From NCBI GenBank assembly GCA_019009955.1, contig CM032233.1:124312001-124376000 (forward strand): a stretch of 64,000 nt of DNA, given 5' to 3'. The notes under the pieces are model-generated. The model did no database searches. It was given only the letters and a program-made list of their open reading frames with translations, and was not told the origin of the DNA. A program made the translations under genes and the position numbers. This stretch comes from Riptortus pedestris (Eukaryota > Arthropoda > Insecta > Hemiptera > Alydidae). Of the stretch, positions 1 to 10,977 are shown one piece after another. Numbering within the stretch: position 1 is the first letter of the stretch; every line of letters begins with the position of its first letter.

Positions 1-204
1 CACATTTCAGTGCATTTTAAATTCTATATCCACATATTTTCCGCCGAAATGTGAATAAAATGTTTTATTTTTAAAAATTGTGTTTTCTTTTATTTAGCAT
101 TATAATTCCTTAGAACAGGGGTGAGCAACCTTTTTAATCAACGGGCCATTTTAAATTTTAAAATTTTTTGGCGGGCCGCACATAAAGTAACACTTATTAA
201 TAAT

Positions 205-1225
205 TTACAACACATTTTTGATTAATTGCATGGTTGAAAATATTTGTTTGCAAACGTACATACTTCCGAACATACACATCATTTGTTTTGCATTTTTCGT
301 CAAAAGCAGAAATTTCTCAGGACTCACATAAGATTTATAAAATTGTTCGATGTTTATTGAGAAAAATACATTTTTTAAATCGGTATTATTCTGCATGTCA
401 ATAATTTCCAATTGAAAGTCCTCAGGAACTGTAACCACATCGATATTAAATGGCGAGGAAAACATTTTCATGGATACCACTGTCTTCTCAGCTTTGAACA
501 TTTCGAATCGTAATTGAAATTCGTTGATTAAAATGTCTATATATTGTGTGTATTTTTGAGAAGTTGTAACGTTTTCTTTTTCTAAATGTGGAAAGTGAGA
601 GACATTATCTGCAAAAAACGCTGTTTCCACAATTTTAATTTGCGCTCAAAGCCCTGAATTTTATCATACAAATTGTGAACAAACTGCCCTTTTCCTTGAA
701 GTTCCACATTAAGATCATTGAGATGCTGAGTCAGGTCGATAAGGAACCCAAAATCACACATCCATTCTTAATTCCAAAATGAGGAAAGGCATATCCCTTC
801 ATATCCACGAGCAATTGTATTTCGCTTTTTAAGTTGTATACTCTTTTCAGCATTGCACCTCTACTAAGACAACGTACTTCGGTATTAATAACCACGTCGC
901 CATATCCAGTTTCTAAATCTTTCAACAATTCTTTCAATTCACGGTGATTTAACGAGAGCGACTTTATAAAATTACTTAGTTTAATTATTGGTACTGTGAC
1001 ATTTGGCAAACACAATCTTTTCCCACACAAATGTTCCTGGTGAATTATGCAGTGGTGAACGAATATTTCCCTTCCTGTGACCTTCTTAATGAAATAGTCT
1101 TTCCGATACTCTTACCTGCTCCATCTGTCGATATACCAATAATCTTTTCTAATAAAATTGAAAAATTTTCCAACACAGACTTTAGTTCATCGTACAGATC
1201 TTTGCCAGGATCGATGGTCACTTGA
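205..1225 (-). pseudogene. hAT transposase remnant (ZBED5/GTF2IRD2-like), C-terminal half
   Basis: Three frame-shifted blocks read in the right order on the minus strand. The first (about 1225-1080) contains KIIGISTDGAGKSIG, matching the STDGA segment with a catalytic Asp of hAT transposases. The second (1030-731) contains LNHRELKELL, DLETGYGDVVINTEVRCLSR and LKSEIQLLVDMKG, the typical 'EVRWLSRG' region. The third (630-205) contains FQLEIIDMQNNTDLK and FGSMYVCKQIFSTMQLIKN, which is the C-terminal hAT dimerisation domain. Stops and frameshifts separate the blocks, and the BED zinc finger and N-terminus are missing. It could not make a working transposase. The family call rests on motif order; the exact hAT subfamily is inference. 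Confidence 0.85.
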
Positions 1226-1234
1226 AGAATAATT

Positions 1235-1296
1235 TAGAAATTCACGTTATGAGTACAACCTCAATAGCTGATTTCCCTTAAGGGAATCTGCTAAAC
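1235..1296 (-). repeat. HLE left-end fragment inside the hAT element
   Basis: GAGTACAACCTCAATAGCTG followed by the TTTCCCTTAAGGGAA palindrome and TCTGCTAAA matches the HLE left end on the minus strand. Only the terminal ~60 bp is present, within a hAT copy whose own ends are intact. Confidence 0.8.
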
Positions 1297-1699
1297 ATGC
1301 ACAGTCGGCGAGTTCGTATTGTATGTTTGAACAAGTCGCCGAAAAGTGAGTAATTCGCCACAAAAAATAGTTTCAGTTTAGTATGTACTAGCATTTTATT
1401 ATAATTAATTTTATAACAATATATTGATGGGAGAAAGTCGATGAAATAAATTCAATTTTAGAAATGTTTGGCGGGCCGCATGGACATGTTCAAAGGGCCG
1501 CGTGTTGCTCATCCCTGGCTTAGAAGGTTATAAGGTAAGTATAACCTCCTTTACGGGCGAGGAATCGTACTACTTAAAACAGTAGCGCACTCTACCGTCG
1601 AACTATTGGAACTAGAATGTGGTGGGTATAATACACAAGTACCAAATTTTGTTTCTAATTATAGCCATCATAATAAATCCTTAAATTATAATATATAAT

Positions 1700-2265
1700 A
1701 TAATATAGTCGCCATCATTAACATAATTGGCTAAAAACAATTCAGCACGTCGTTATTAATCAAATCAATTGAACGAGGCAATTGTAGTAATAACCTAATT
1801 CAATTTTAACCGTAATTACCTAGGCCTTCCTGCAACCGGCAATTCCTCTCTTTTTTATTCAAGACTAGTCTTTTTGATATTAAATTAACTTTATTTGGCA
1901 TTGAATTAACTGTAATGAGCCGGATATTTATAAATTAGTATTTACAAAAAATGTTTTTAAAACCTACATATATCGCGTCTTAAAAAAAAATGTTGATTAA
2001 TATTTTTTAAATACTCCAAATATTTTTTCTGATTTATTTATTTCTTATTTTATGCTATGACATAATGTATGGAGAAATTATTATTTTTGTGGCCTTTAAT
2101 GGCGAAATACTGTAATTGCCGGTTGCAGGTAGGCCTTGGTAATTAATTATGTTTAAAACTGAATTAGATTTGTCTACTATAGTTGTCTCGGTCAATTGAT
2201 TTGATTTATAACGACGTGCTAAAATGTTTTTATCCAATTACATTAATGAGGACTGCAATGTTATA
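1700..2265. mobile_element. Foldback (long inverted repeat) element
   Basis: Two arms of about 140 bp are inverted copies of each other. The left arm (about 1715-1850) includes AGCACGTCGTTATTAATCAA and CCTGCAACCGGCAATT. The right arm (about 2105-2250) carries the same strings reversed, for example AATTGCCGGTTGCAGG at 2114-2129. The spacer of about 250 bp is AT-rich and non-coding. This is the form of a MITE or foldback element. The ends merge into AT-rich flanks, so I cannot define a target duplication or assign a superfamily. Confidence 0.7.
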
Positions 2266-2284
2266 TAATATATGATCATATATC

Positions 2285-3033
2285 TATCTATCTATATATA
2301 TAAAAATGAATGTTTGTTTGTATGTCCTTTATAGAATCGTAAACGGCTGAACCGAATTTTATGGAAATTGGTATGTATATTACTACTAAAACAGGTTAGG
2401 TTTCTGGCTATATTAATTTTCTCTGAGATGAACAGGAGTGGGGGTTATAAGGAAGGCATGAAATTAAAAATAGCGATATTTCGTCTCCTATTGGTTTTCG
2501 GCAAATATGCACATAACAAAAGTTGATTATTTTGTTATTTAGAGTAACTTTTGTTATGTACTCTTTTGTCGTATACCGAAGTATAAATGAGTTATATGCT
2601 AAAAACTATAAAACTACAATTTTCTATGGCACAAAAGACTTAACCGAACTAAATGAAACTCCGTAAATGATGTGGTATTAACACCTCCCTGAATATAAGC
2701 TATATCAAAATTTCGAGGTACGAATAGGATTGGGGGTTATAAGGCAGATCTGAAATATAAAATCGCGATATTTCGTAACATATTCATTTTTCGGTAAACG
2801 TGCATATGACAAAAGTTGTTTGTTTTGTAATTCAATGTAAGTTTTGTTATATGAACTTTTACCATATAACGAATTTTGAATGATATCCCCAGCACACGGG
2901 ACGTGGGTGTAAATCCTAAGCATTGAGATGGGAAAATGTAAAAATATTATACAAAGTAAAGCCAAAAAAAAAAAATACCATTATCATTCAGCCTCAAATG
3001 ATTTCCCGGGCGACGCCGGGTACCTCATCTAGT
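2285..3033 (-). repeat. MOD modular interspersed repeat, copy 1
   Basis: This copy is inverted relative to the copies at 12.1, 20.9 and 27.8 kb. It shares 'aacggctgaaccgaatttta', 'aggagtgggggttataagg', 'atatttcgt' and 'gttatttagagtaacttttg'. On the minus strand it begins ACTAGATGAGGTACC followed by the hairpin CCCGG-CGTCGC-CCGGG (about 3008-3023). It has no open reading frame. Similar 'cccggcgtcgcccggg' repeats are widespread in arthropod genomes, but I do not assign a class. Confidence 0.7.
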
Positions 3034-3399
3034 TATAATAGAAAAATTGATTTTAAAATAATGTTAATCGTTGTAAGTAGGCAATTTTAATTAGTTAAAT
3101 AGTAGTAAGGCGCAATACAATGTAATTAACAAACGTTATTTCTACATTTCTATAATAAACCCCTTGAGTAAGAGACGTGGATACTTGAAACGCGTCGGGA
3201 TGAAATAAAACTGTGTATGAAGAAATAATTATTTTTCTGGCCTATAATGGCTCAATATATTTTGAAAAATAATAGAGGGTCGATGTATAAATCTACTGAA
3301 TATATATAATTTTAAACGGACCTCGTTTTCGCATTCTTAAAGTGTTGAAGTATCATATTTGGGATTGCTTTAACGTCTAATTGTGCACCCTAAACGTAT
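3034..3399. other. AT-rich stretch with no recognised feature
   Basis: No coding signal or named repeat is seen apart from short HLE-like fragments (for example 'acggacctcgttttcg' near 3315). It ends at the solo LTR. Confidence 0.4.
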
Positions 3400-4081
3400 T
3401 GTTACGAAACTTTAATGGCTCTACTATTCAAGGCGTGATTGGGGAGTGCGGAGGGGTTCAAAGAAGTGCCGCTAATTTGTCGTTAATTGTTGGAAGGCAC
3501 TAGTCCCTTCCAGTCCTTCTTGGAAGAGCCTTGGTCTCATCCTGCTTCTCTATTAAAGCCTGTACAGCTCGACTTAGTGGAGCCGGCAGAATCTAATTAG
3601 GGCCCGCCGTGCCTATCTTCCTGGAACTTCTGGACCTTTCCTTGGCTAGCCCCTTCTACAGACATTTATAAGAGACCCTGCCAGTACCTCAGTTCAGTTG
3701 ATGCTCGACGGTCTTCGAGGGATGTTCAGCGCTACAGTGCGACTTAGTGCAGTGCGGTAAAGTGTTGTGCCGTGAAGAAAAGTGTTGTGCTGTGTCTGTA
3801 AGCAACAGTTTAGTTCCGTGTTTAAGATAGTGCAGTGCCGCGAAGTAAAGGACAGTGACCGTGAGTGAATTATCGGACTGTGTAACCTGAAGAACAGTGA
3901 CACTATCAGTGTAATTCTGTGAGTAGTAATAATTAACCAAGAGTATTGTGCATTGTGAAATAAATCGTGCAGTGTTAAACTGTGAAACTTGTGTGTGTGT
4001 GTGTGTGTTTAATTTTGCAATCCAAAAGAACTCTTATTAACAACGTTTATTACTGGTATTGTAATAAAAACTTAACAGTAT
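3396..4081 (+). mobile_element. Solo LTR of an LTR retrotransposon (family LTR-A)
   Basis: The LTR body is 3400-4077. It starts TGTTACGAAAC and ends CTTAACA (5'-TGTTA ... TAACA-3'), with a 4-bp duplication GTAT at 3396-3399 and 4078-4081, as for Gypsy-like elements. A TATA-like box (TTTATAAGAG) lies at about 3664-3673. Downstream is a block of repeated CAGTGCAGTGCGG / GTGTTGTGCCGTGAAG motifs, an AATAAA at about 3959, and a short GT run. No internal coding region follows, so it is a solo LTR from LTR-LTR recombination. A related LTR lies on the minus strand near 49.7-50.2 kb and shares the string GCAATCCAAAAGAACTCT. The coding-like frames inside are not credible genes. Confidence 0.75.
3660..3675 (+). 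promoter_or_regulatory. TATA-like box in the solo LTR
   Basis: ATTTATAAGAGACC about 265 bp into the LTR has the position of a Pol II core promoter at the U3/R boundary. The equivalent TATAAAAG is found in the related minus-strand LTR (about 50111-50118), which supports a functional origin. Present activity is unknown. Confidence 0.5.
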
Positions 4082-4404
4082 GTTACCCCAACGTTTACTG
4101 ATAAAGCAATTGTATCAGTTCACATCTCACTTTCAGCTTAAATTTCAAGTCCTGTTCTCATAGATTTCATATTACGAGAGAAACTGGAGCATAATATGGG
4201 GTGACGCCAAGATCGGCAGGACACTGCAAGAAGTGGGCATTTGCTTAGTTAAAATAGCTCCAGCGTGACGCGTTTTTATTCACAGAAATATTTAAATAAT
4301 AAACTCAGGCACATTATACTGTGTGCGGCGAATTGTGACACTGCTTAATTCTAGTTACCAACTAGAATACTACTAATACTAGTTACCCCTAGAAATATTC
4401 TATA
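4082..4404. other. Unresolved sequence next to the solo LTR
   Basis: It contains a degraded HLE right-end echo ('cagcgtgacgcg' near 4261) and no coding signal. I see nothing else assignable. Confidence 0.3.
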
Positions 4405-4860
4405 CCGGAAGAAAAACAATTAGTGGAATATATCTGAATATCAAATATAAATTTGATTGAAAACTATTTAATAGTACTGTAACATATAATGAATCAGAAT
4501 AATTTTTAACTCAATCACTCATATTGTAGTAATATAAGAACTAAAGAAAGGTGGGTGATCAACAGAACGTATTTACATATATCCCACAATGTAAAATTTC
4601 AATGAAAACAATATTTTGTATTTAACCTTGCAATGCAATAGTTCAGAATATAACAGATTATTATGAATATAACACGGGTAGGAGTGGGGGTTTAGTGATA
4701 GCCGAAAACTATATAATCCAAATATCTAGGTTAATATCCATGATACAAAAAATATTCATGACACGGAGATAACCGCATTTATTAATTTTCAACCTTCAGT
4801 AACCCCCCCCCCTTCTACTCATTGTATTTTCTACATGTAAATCGACAATATGCGGTGAGA
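4405..4860 (-). repeat. HLE interior, long subfamily
   Basis: The strings 'gaagaaaaacaattagtgga', 'tatatctgaatat', 'gtaggagtgggggttta' and 'aacccccccccttctac' follow the order of the ~1-kb HLE interior on the minus strand. Both termini are missing. Confidence 0.6.
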
Positions 4861-5294
4861 TGTGAGCACAAGTGTGCTATACAATAAATTCGGGGCTGAA
4901 ATAATATTTTTCCAAAAAAATAGGCTTGTTTTAATTCATTTAGCTACTTTTTAAATAGATATTTATCATTAGCAATTATTATTAACGATAACTTTAAAAA
5001 AAATAATGATTTAAACTTACCTTTTTGTAAAATAGTCGAAAACAGTTAAAAAAAAAAACAGGGAATCTTGCGGCGAAGACGCAATTCTCTCAAGGACCTC
5101 TTTCACTCCAAGGCAAATATGGAATATGGGGAAGCAATCCCCAACCATTTAAGTTTGTCTTATAACCTGACGACAACGTGTCGCGGCCCGCCCCTGGGAA
5201 CAACTCACGAAACCGACAACGAGTCGTCAGCCGCAGTCAAAGTGTTAAGGATATCGTAGGCTATTTCTTTTAATAAATTGATGTGTATTGAAAA

Positions 5295-5480
5295 TCAAAT
5301 ATCGGGGCTGATAGGCCATCCGGGAATATGAATCTCTAACTGTCTTCGTATGTCTTGAGTCAGTCTACATTCATAAATCAGGTGGGTGAATGTCTGTTCA
5401 GTGTAACTGTCACATTTACAAGTATTTAGAGTCAGTAAGTTTGGTAAGCCAATGGTTTTCAACGGATATATGAGATACAT
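5295..5480 (-). pseudogene. Possible non-LTR retrotransposon ORF2 C-terminal tail
   Basis: The 61-residue frame has a C-x-C spacing followed by THLIYEC and RRQLEIHIPGW. This resembles the cysteine-rich tail (C-x-C ... H-x4-C) after the RNase H domain in jockey-like ORF2 proteins. It has no neighbouring RT or RNase H sequence and is short, so the assignment rests on one motif. About 200 bp upstream a GC-richer stretch (5068-5259) has no recognisable product. Confidence 0.4.
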
Positions 5481-5810
5481 GCAAATGCGTTTTGCGATGT
5501 CGTCATCAATTGAGATTTTACTTTCTTGAGTCTAAAAGGTTTATTTGATCTATACCATACTGGATATTTACAGTTTCATTGAATTTCATTGGAGGGTCAA
5601 TGGAATTGGTATTTCCCACTGTTTCATGATCTAGGTAGCCGTAGTTTTTCCATTCATCGGCCGTTCCTGTATCTCGTCATTCTTCTGAAATTCATTTACG
5701 TACCGTTTTACACATTGGGATTCTTTTCATGTGCTTGTTTTCTGGATTTTACGAATTTTTTCTCAGTCATTTATTTTCTTTTTACTATCCATGGCATTTC
5801 ATTAATCATT

Positions 5811-6060
5811 ATTATTATTTTAATTTATTAACGTCCACTTTATGCTACTATGGCTAATTGGGATGGGTTATCTACAGGTTGCCAACCTTTTCTAGCCAGG
5901 GTGGAACTAAGGAATCCATTTTTAATGAGTCCGTCACGAAATAAATTCCCATTTCCCAGGGCGGGAATCGAACTCACCTCTCTAGGATTACCGCGTGAGA
6001 TTAAAACCAACGCCTTAACTAACACGGCCAACCTGAGCCCATTATTATTTTTAATTTATT
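5811..6060 (-). mobile_element. tRNA-derived SINE (family S1), full-length copy
   Basis: Read on the minus strand from 6040 it begins GGGCTCAGGTTGGCCGTG, with an A-box-like TTGGCCGTGTTAGTTAAGG and a B-box-like GAGTTCGATTCCCGCC about 45 nt further on. The tail includes TAGATAACCC and TGGACGTTAATAAATT. The body (about 5830-6040, 211 bp) is flanked by near-identical attattatttTaatttatt sequences (5811-5829 and 6041-6060). The long spacing between A and B boxes suggests a class II (Leu/Ser-type) tRNA ancestor; that is inference. A second complete copy lies at 34907-35119. It is not a functional tRNA. Confidence 0.8.
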
Positions 6061-6870
6061 TAAACGACAGTTAGAAACCAACTTGCTGAACATTCAATGT
6101 TCAACAAATATTGTATGCAGTTTTTCTCTATCTCGAATACAAACGGAAGTATTTTTATACTTATAGACCAACTAAGCCATCCTGTTAAAGTCTTTTTTAC
6201 TTCAGTATTGACTTAGAGGAAAATGGAGAAGAGATGGTGTCTGATCAGTAGCTCCTCCAACAAGTCGGAAATCTGGTCAGGTCTTAATTGATCTTTTTGT
6301 TTTTTATTTTTCTATTTACATCCTTTGTTGGCATAGTTTATTTGGACATTAGGCGGTCATGGAATAGTGTAGAATAATTGGTAGCCATGGGCTGAGGATC
6401 TAGTGGTAAGCTAGCACTAGTATTTTAGGGCCTTTCAGGGCCATGCCTTTGTTATTCTTGAATCACTTAACTGGTTATTTGCATTCAAATCACGCCCTTC
6501 ACCATTCCATAGAATTACCAGCACGTTTTCCTCCGGGCTCTTTATATGGAATTGGCTTCAAGGAATTGACTGCCACAAGTTTAACAGTAACAGCCCTGAC
6601 ACCAACATTCAAACACTGTTTGATATAACAATTAACTAATTTTAAAACCGAGATTGGCCGCCCTCAAATTAGCGCATTAGAGCGATTTAAATTTACGTTG
6701 AACCACAACAAATTAAAGAAGTGTGCAAGTTTTGACTTAGGCTTTTATTCCATAATTATTTCTTCCTCAAATGATATGCTGTTTTGAAATAAGTTATTTT
6801 AAATTATACTTTTAGTTTGATTTCTCTTTATTTATTATATAAATTACGAAAACCAAACCCATCAATATTT
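6061..6870. other. Unassigned AT-rich sequence
   Basis: No coding frame with a recognised motif. Near 6390 'ctagtggtaagctagcactag' is faintly tRNA-like, but no B box follows at the right distance, so I do not call it. Confidence 0.3.
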
Positions 6871-7017
6871 GTAAGTGCGCCCGTGTGTGTGTACCATATA
6901 CGTGTGTGTTAGGATATTGTGTACCATATATGTGTGTCTTATTCTGGACCCAATATTTTTTTATGTTCTTCATGGTATCAAGGCACGTGTCATCCTTGCC
7001 ATGGAACAACGAAGAAC

Positions 7018-7018
<1 letters not shown>

Positions 7019-7066
<48 letters not shown>
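7019..7066. repeat. (AC)n microsatellite
   Basis: Uninterrupted AC dinucleotides running directly into a MITE fragment (ggtgtccc). Confidence 0.95.
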
Positions 7067-7068
<2 letters not shown>

Positions 7069-7290
7069 TGTCCCAACTTCCTGTGCCACCCCCTTTAAAT
7101 TCGTCAATGGGGTTAATAAATGGCTGAGACTTGGTGTGGCAGAATTGTGACCCCTGAAGAATCTTTTCAGTCCATATTTTACCTTGTTACCTTCTCCAGT
7201 ACTTCTCCAGAGATCCTAACTTTGGAATTTCCAATGGATTGCTATACCTATTATGACGGATTATTGGAGGACATCAACAGAGAAGATGGC
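7066..7290. mobile_element. Fragment of mariner-like MITE M1
   Basis: GGTGTCCCAACTTCCTGTG, 'ggctgagacttgg', 'ctgaagaatcttttcagtcc' and 'accttctccagtacttctcc' align with the left arm of the complete M1 copy at 10980-11499. The opposite arm is absent. Confidence 0.65.
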
Positions 7291-7376
7291 TATAGATTGA
7301 GCAAACTTTGGAAGCCCATCATTACACCTAGTAACAAGACTATAAACGAATAAGACGAAACCACAAGGGAACTTAC

Positions 7377-7377
7377 G

Positions 7378-7456
<79 letters not shown>
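7377..7456. repeat. (CA)n(TA)n(CATA)n compound microsatellite
   Basis: CA repeats pass into about 50 bp of TA and then CATA repeats. Confidence 0.95.
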
Positions 7457-7458
<2 letters not shown>

Positions 7459-7479
7459 CATACATACATACATACACAC

Positions 7480-8900
7480 AAAGAGAATGTCCTCTTTTTT
7501 CGCGTGTGCGAAAATCTGTCTCGTTTGATATGCTTCTTAAGCCTCGTCCTTATGTTTCATCCACTCTGCCCCACATAAGGGGCATCACATCACGAGCAGG
7601 ATCCTATACCCGCCAGATATGTCCAATGGGTCCACTTTATTATTAACTCGGGGCAAACAATTTTTCAAGGACTGCTTGCTCCTGTAGGCGGTTGCTATCC
7701 CATTTTTTCCTCAACTTAGACCCATTGTGATATATAAATATACGTCTCTTACCTAATAATTTTTCTGTTTTTAATTTAGATAGTTTATCGTTTTTAATTT
7801 TATTGGTTGACTATTTTTTAAACTTTCTATTAGTTTTTACTCTGTATATGTTTTGTGACTGCTTTTATACTCTTTGCCATGCAATGTTTGTAATTTAGTT
7901 TAAAGGTTTTTGCTTGTCAGCAGGAACTGACAATTGAGCGTTGACTCTGGAAGTGTACTTTGCATAAATTAAAACAATAGTAGAGGACAAGGCCTTTTTA
8001 TTGGTCCTGATCAATTGGTTCCTCTACGATCCAGCATTTCGGGAGAAATAGTATTTATTGTACATCATGGATGCATCTTGTGTTTTGGGATCGTTTGCTA
8101 GAGATGGCTGCGTTAAATCATTTATTGTTATATAACAAAACTATTTAAAACTGATGAATGAGTAAGAAAAGTTAGGTATCCACTGATTGGTTAGATATGA
8201 TAAAGGATAAGGAAGCGGCGGTATGATGTAGGAGGGTGAAAGGAAGGCCCCAGGCTAGGATGAGCAACGAGCCACTTTATCTGGATCTCTCACTCAGCCA
8301 AGCCACAGTCGCTGGGCATGTAGCTTCCCTTATCGCTAATTGAAATCTAACACATCATTAATTGAAGTTTCCTGCTTTGGGCTCCGGCTATTGTTCAGAT
8401 ATCAGCAGGCTCAGCTTTTTCTATCCCTTACACCGACTTTGGAAGAAATAGCTGCTTTCACCTCCACCACAGACAGATTGTGGACAAGGGAGCTAAACTC
8501 TCAAACCACTGGCTATCTTCATTTACCTCAGAATACGACAGCATAGCACAGTGTTTCAATTATTTCAAGAAAGTTAGACAAATGCCATGTTTAGAATTCT
8601 AAAATACTTTATTGGAGTATTGTAAACAATTGTTCTAAACATGTTAATCTAATATTTTTTTATGTCTGACACACTCCACCCACTTGAGTAACAGGGTCCA
8701 AAGGTATGTGATCATTGCAATAGAATTAGTTAGTTGTAATCCTGAGATCATTTCAACCATACAAAATTAAACTGTTACTAATTTTGTATGAATCAATTCT
8801 TGAATATGGATATTATTTGGACTGCGAAGTGATAATTTTTTACTAATTAAATAAATCTTCTGGTATTGAAACTATATTAAAAATGTTTTTAATATGAACT
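7480..8900. other. Unassigned region
   Basis: No transposon motif and no convincing coding frame. The strand composition changes little. The longest frame (8340-8546, plus) has no recognisable domain. Confidence 0.3.
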
Positions 8901-8909
8901 ATTTATTTT

Positions 8910-9640
8910 TTCTACATTTTGAAACTTTCAAGTAATAGTAATGACATGTACTCATTTGTGCCCGGGCTAAGTATTCTATATTTAATAGCTACACCTTTCC
9001 CATTAATAATTGTATTTATTATAGCCGGCAATCACAAGTCCAACGTTGTTTTTTTTTTTTTAGAGTACTTTTCTACAGCAGAGCCTCTGCCAACTCTGCT
9101 CCGAAACGAAGAAGGCCTTTCTGACAAATCTTTATCAGACCAATCGGTTTCGTTTTAATAATTTTAGTTTATTTATATTCTTTTATAATACGTTTTTCTT
9201 TAGAGCATTAAGGTTTTATTTGTATTTACTGAAGACTGAATACAAAAACTTGCTTAATACTTGAGTTATGAAAAATTGTAGATCCTCAATAGTTATAACA
9301 AGTTTGGTTCTCTAACATTTTACTATCTGACTCATAACGGACACATTTTGAATTTTTATATTCCTCCCTCTAAACCGAAAAGGTCTGATTTCAGTCAATA
9401 AAATATATGATCTTCAGTGTTGACTGAAACTGTTAAATATTGAGTATGGTATAGATCAAATAAACATTTACGAGTTAAAATCATATATGAACAAAGGATT
9501 TTTGCCTCTTTTTGAAGCTTTCAAGTGATCGCAATGATTTGCACCCATTTTTACCTTGGCTAAATTTTCTATATAATAGCTGCATCTTTGATGGCCAGCT
9601 CACTCAAGTACAGCATTCTTTGTTTGGGTACATTCTTTTG
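8910..9640. repeat. Diverged direct duplication around HLE debris
   Basis: The segment from about 8919 ('gaaactttcaagtaatagta') recurs about 590 bp later (from about 9515, 'gaagctttcaagtgatcgca'). Both continue through 'ggctaa', 'attctat' and 'taatagctgcat'-like strings. Between them lies a degraded HLE interior ('ttcagtcaataaaat', 'ggtatagatcaaataaacat'). Confidence 0.45.
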
Positions 9641-9655
9641 AGAAGGGAATTTTTT

Positions 9656-10230
9656 GAAGAAAGTTTGAAAGAGTTAAAGGGAGAATGAAACTCTTTTCTC
9701 TTAGAGTTCCTTTCGTCCAAACTTAATTTTGGAAACCTTGCAGATGACTCTGGTAGGAAAATCATATTGAAGGTGGTTAACTATTCCTCCAAAATTTCTG
9801 ATTAATGGCTTGTTGAGGGAAAATTAGAGCAGCGTTTTTGGGAATTAATAATTAGTTGGATCAAGACATCAGATTGGAAGTAGTTGTGTCCCACTACTTC
9901 ATTTCAAGGTTTCACAAGTGTAGGAAAGCAACGAAAAAAATGTGATGAGGTATCATTTAAAAAAAAAAAAATTAAAGATGCGGACCTTGTTGAATTACTG
10001 AGTTTGCGTCTGTTAGAGAAGTAGGAGCGCGTGCAGATTGGAAAAGGAACGTTCCTAAAGCAATTAGATATATAAATGAATGCCCGATACCTGCCAATTG
10101 TTCCAATTGTAGGAATTCAAGTTCCTTCGAGAATGCTTTGCAATTAAGTGGAAATGAAGAATTAGCTTCTCATTTAGATCACGAATCACAAAAATTGGTT
10201 GTTCAGCTTATTAAAAAATGTTATGTAATA
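9656..10230 (+). pseudogene. Decayed coding remnant, family not recognised
   Basis: From 9656 one frame stays protein-like for about 120 codons with three in-frame stops, including FLLEFLSSKLNFGNLADDSG, WELIISWIKTSDWK and TSFQGFTSVGKQRKK. After an A-run (9957-9971) and a frameshift near 10018 a second open block (10021-10230) reads on: ADWKRNVPKAIRYINECP, then a C-x2-C pair, then GNEELASHLDHE. The pattern suggests a dead gene rather than chance frames, because charge and hydrophobicity are protein-like and two blocks chain together. I cannot name the family. It could be transposon-derived or a processed host pseudogene. Confidence 0.4.
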
Positions 10231-10970
10231 TAGGTCCAATTGGACAGCTTTGTAATAATTGCATATTTGTGTTTATTTAGTATTTACAGCGTAAATTGTC
10301 TTTTGCATTAAGTATAGATACACTTTTTTTTTCTTTATAGTTTTTCCACCTATTCCCCTGGCAATCCTCTTTGATTTAATTTGTAATTAATTAAAACATT
10401 TTTTCTGACAATTACGTTACTTAATTGGTTGAGAGGGATGTTAAAATAGCGAACAATTATTTTTTCCACCAAGCTTGTACTAGTCGAAACTCTGTGCATC
10501 GGCAGGTATACTGTTATCTTTCATAGCCCTTGACAAGATGTTTGGAGCCACTAGTGATTAGTACTAGGACAAGGCCATTACAATACAAGGTCATTTATCT
10601 GTACTAACCTTCGCAAAGCCTGGTTAGCTTATTCAGTGCTCAGCATCTGTATTGAGACTGTCGATGTTACCTGATGTCTTAGAGCTATCATGAATTGGTC
10701 CTGTTATCCTACCTTCATATCATTCTTTGGTCACGCAAACACTGAATATATTATTAAATTGCATGAAATACGATAGTGAGGCCCTCCTTCTCAAGTTATA
10801 ATCCTTTTTGAACCTTGTTCGTCTTTGTTTGGAACTGAAATTTTATTAAACTAGCTGTGGACGAATTCTTGATTTTGTATACACATACGTATTTACATAC
10901 ACATTTATTTGGATATACATATTTGCTTCGGAAATTGAATCCATAAATATATTAAGCATTACATATTTTT
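10231..10970. other. Unassigned AT-rich sequence
   Basis: No recognised repeat or coding block. It ends at the M1 MITE. Confidence 0.3.
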
Positions 10971-10977
10971 TATGTTA

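Larger units (their letters stand above)
108..1525 (-). mobile_element. hAT DNA transposon, decayed, with TIRs and 8-bp target duplication
   Basis: The element spans 116-1517. The left terminus CAGGGGTGAGCAAC and the reverse complement of the right terminus, CAGGGATGAGCAAC, match at 13 of 14 bases. The flanks ccttagaa (108-115) and gcttagaa (1518-1525) match at 7 of 8, as expected for the 8-bp duplication of hAT elements. 'Gcgggccgc' tracts lie just inside both ends, as in many hAT copies related to ZBED5/GTF2IRD2-type transposases. At 1.4 kb it is too short for an intact transposase (usually 2.5 kb or more), so it is internally deleted. A 60-bp HLE left-end fragment lies inside at about 1235-1296. 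Confidence 0.9.

Noticed and set aside
2985..3033. Hammerhead ribozyme at the MOD end (ATGAG + stem + AAATC)
   Set aside because: It recalls CUGAUGAG-stem-GAAA, but the copy at 27769 lacks ATGAG and GAAA, so the core is not conserved.
3689..3940. Two overlapping frames of 69-83 codons on the minus strand
   Set aside because: They lie within the solo LTR, whose GTG/CAGTGC repeats keep several frames open. There are no protein motifs.
5840..6074. Opposed frames on both strands
   Set aside because: They are shadows within a SINE copy with clear A/B-box-like motifs and target duplications.
6385..6445. tRNA-like sequence 'ctagtggtaagctagcac'
   Set aside because: No B box at a suitable distance and no cloverleaf.
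7261..7481. Tyr/Ile-repeat frames
   Set aside because: They are translations of TA/CA microsatellites; the same holds at 12399-12599, 13627-13959 and 49592-49816.
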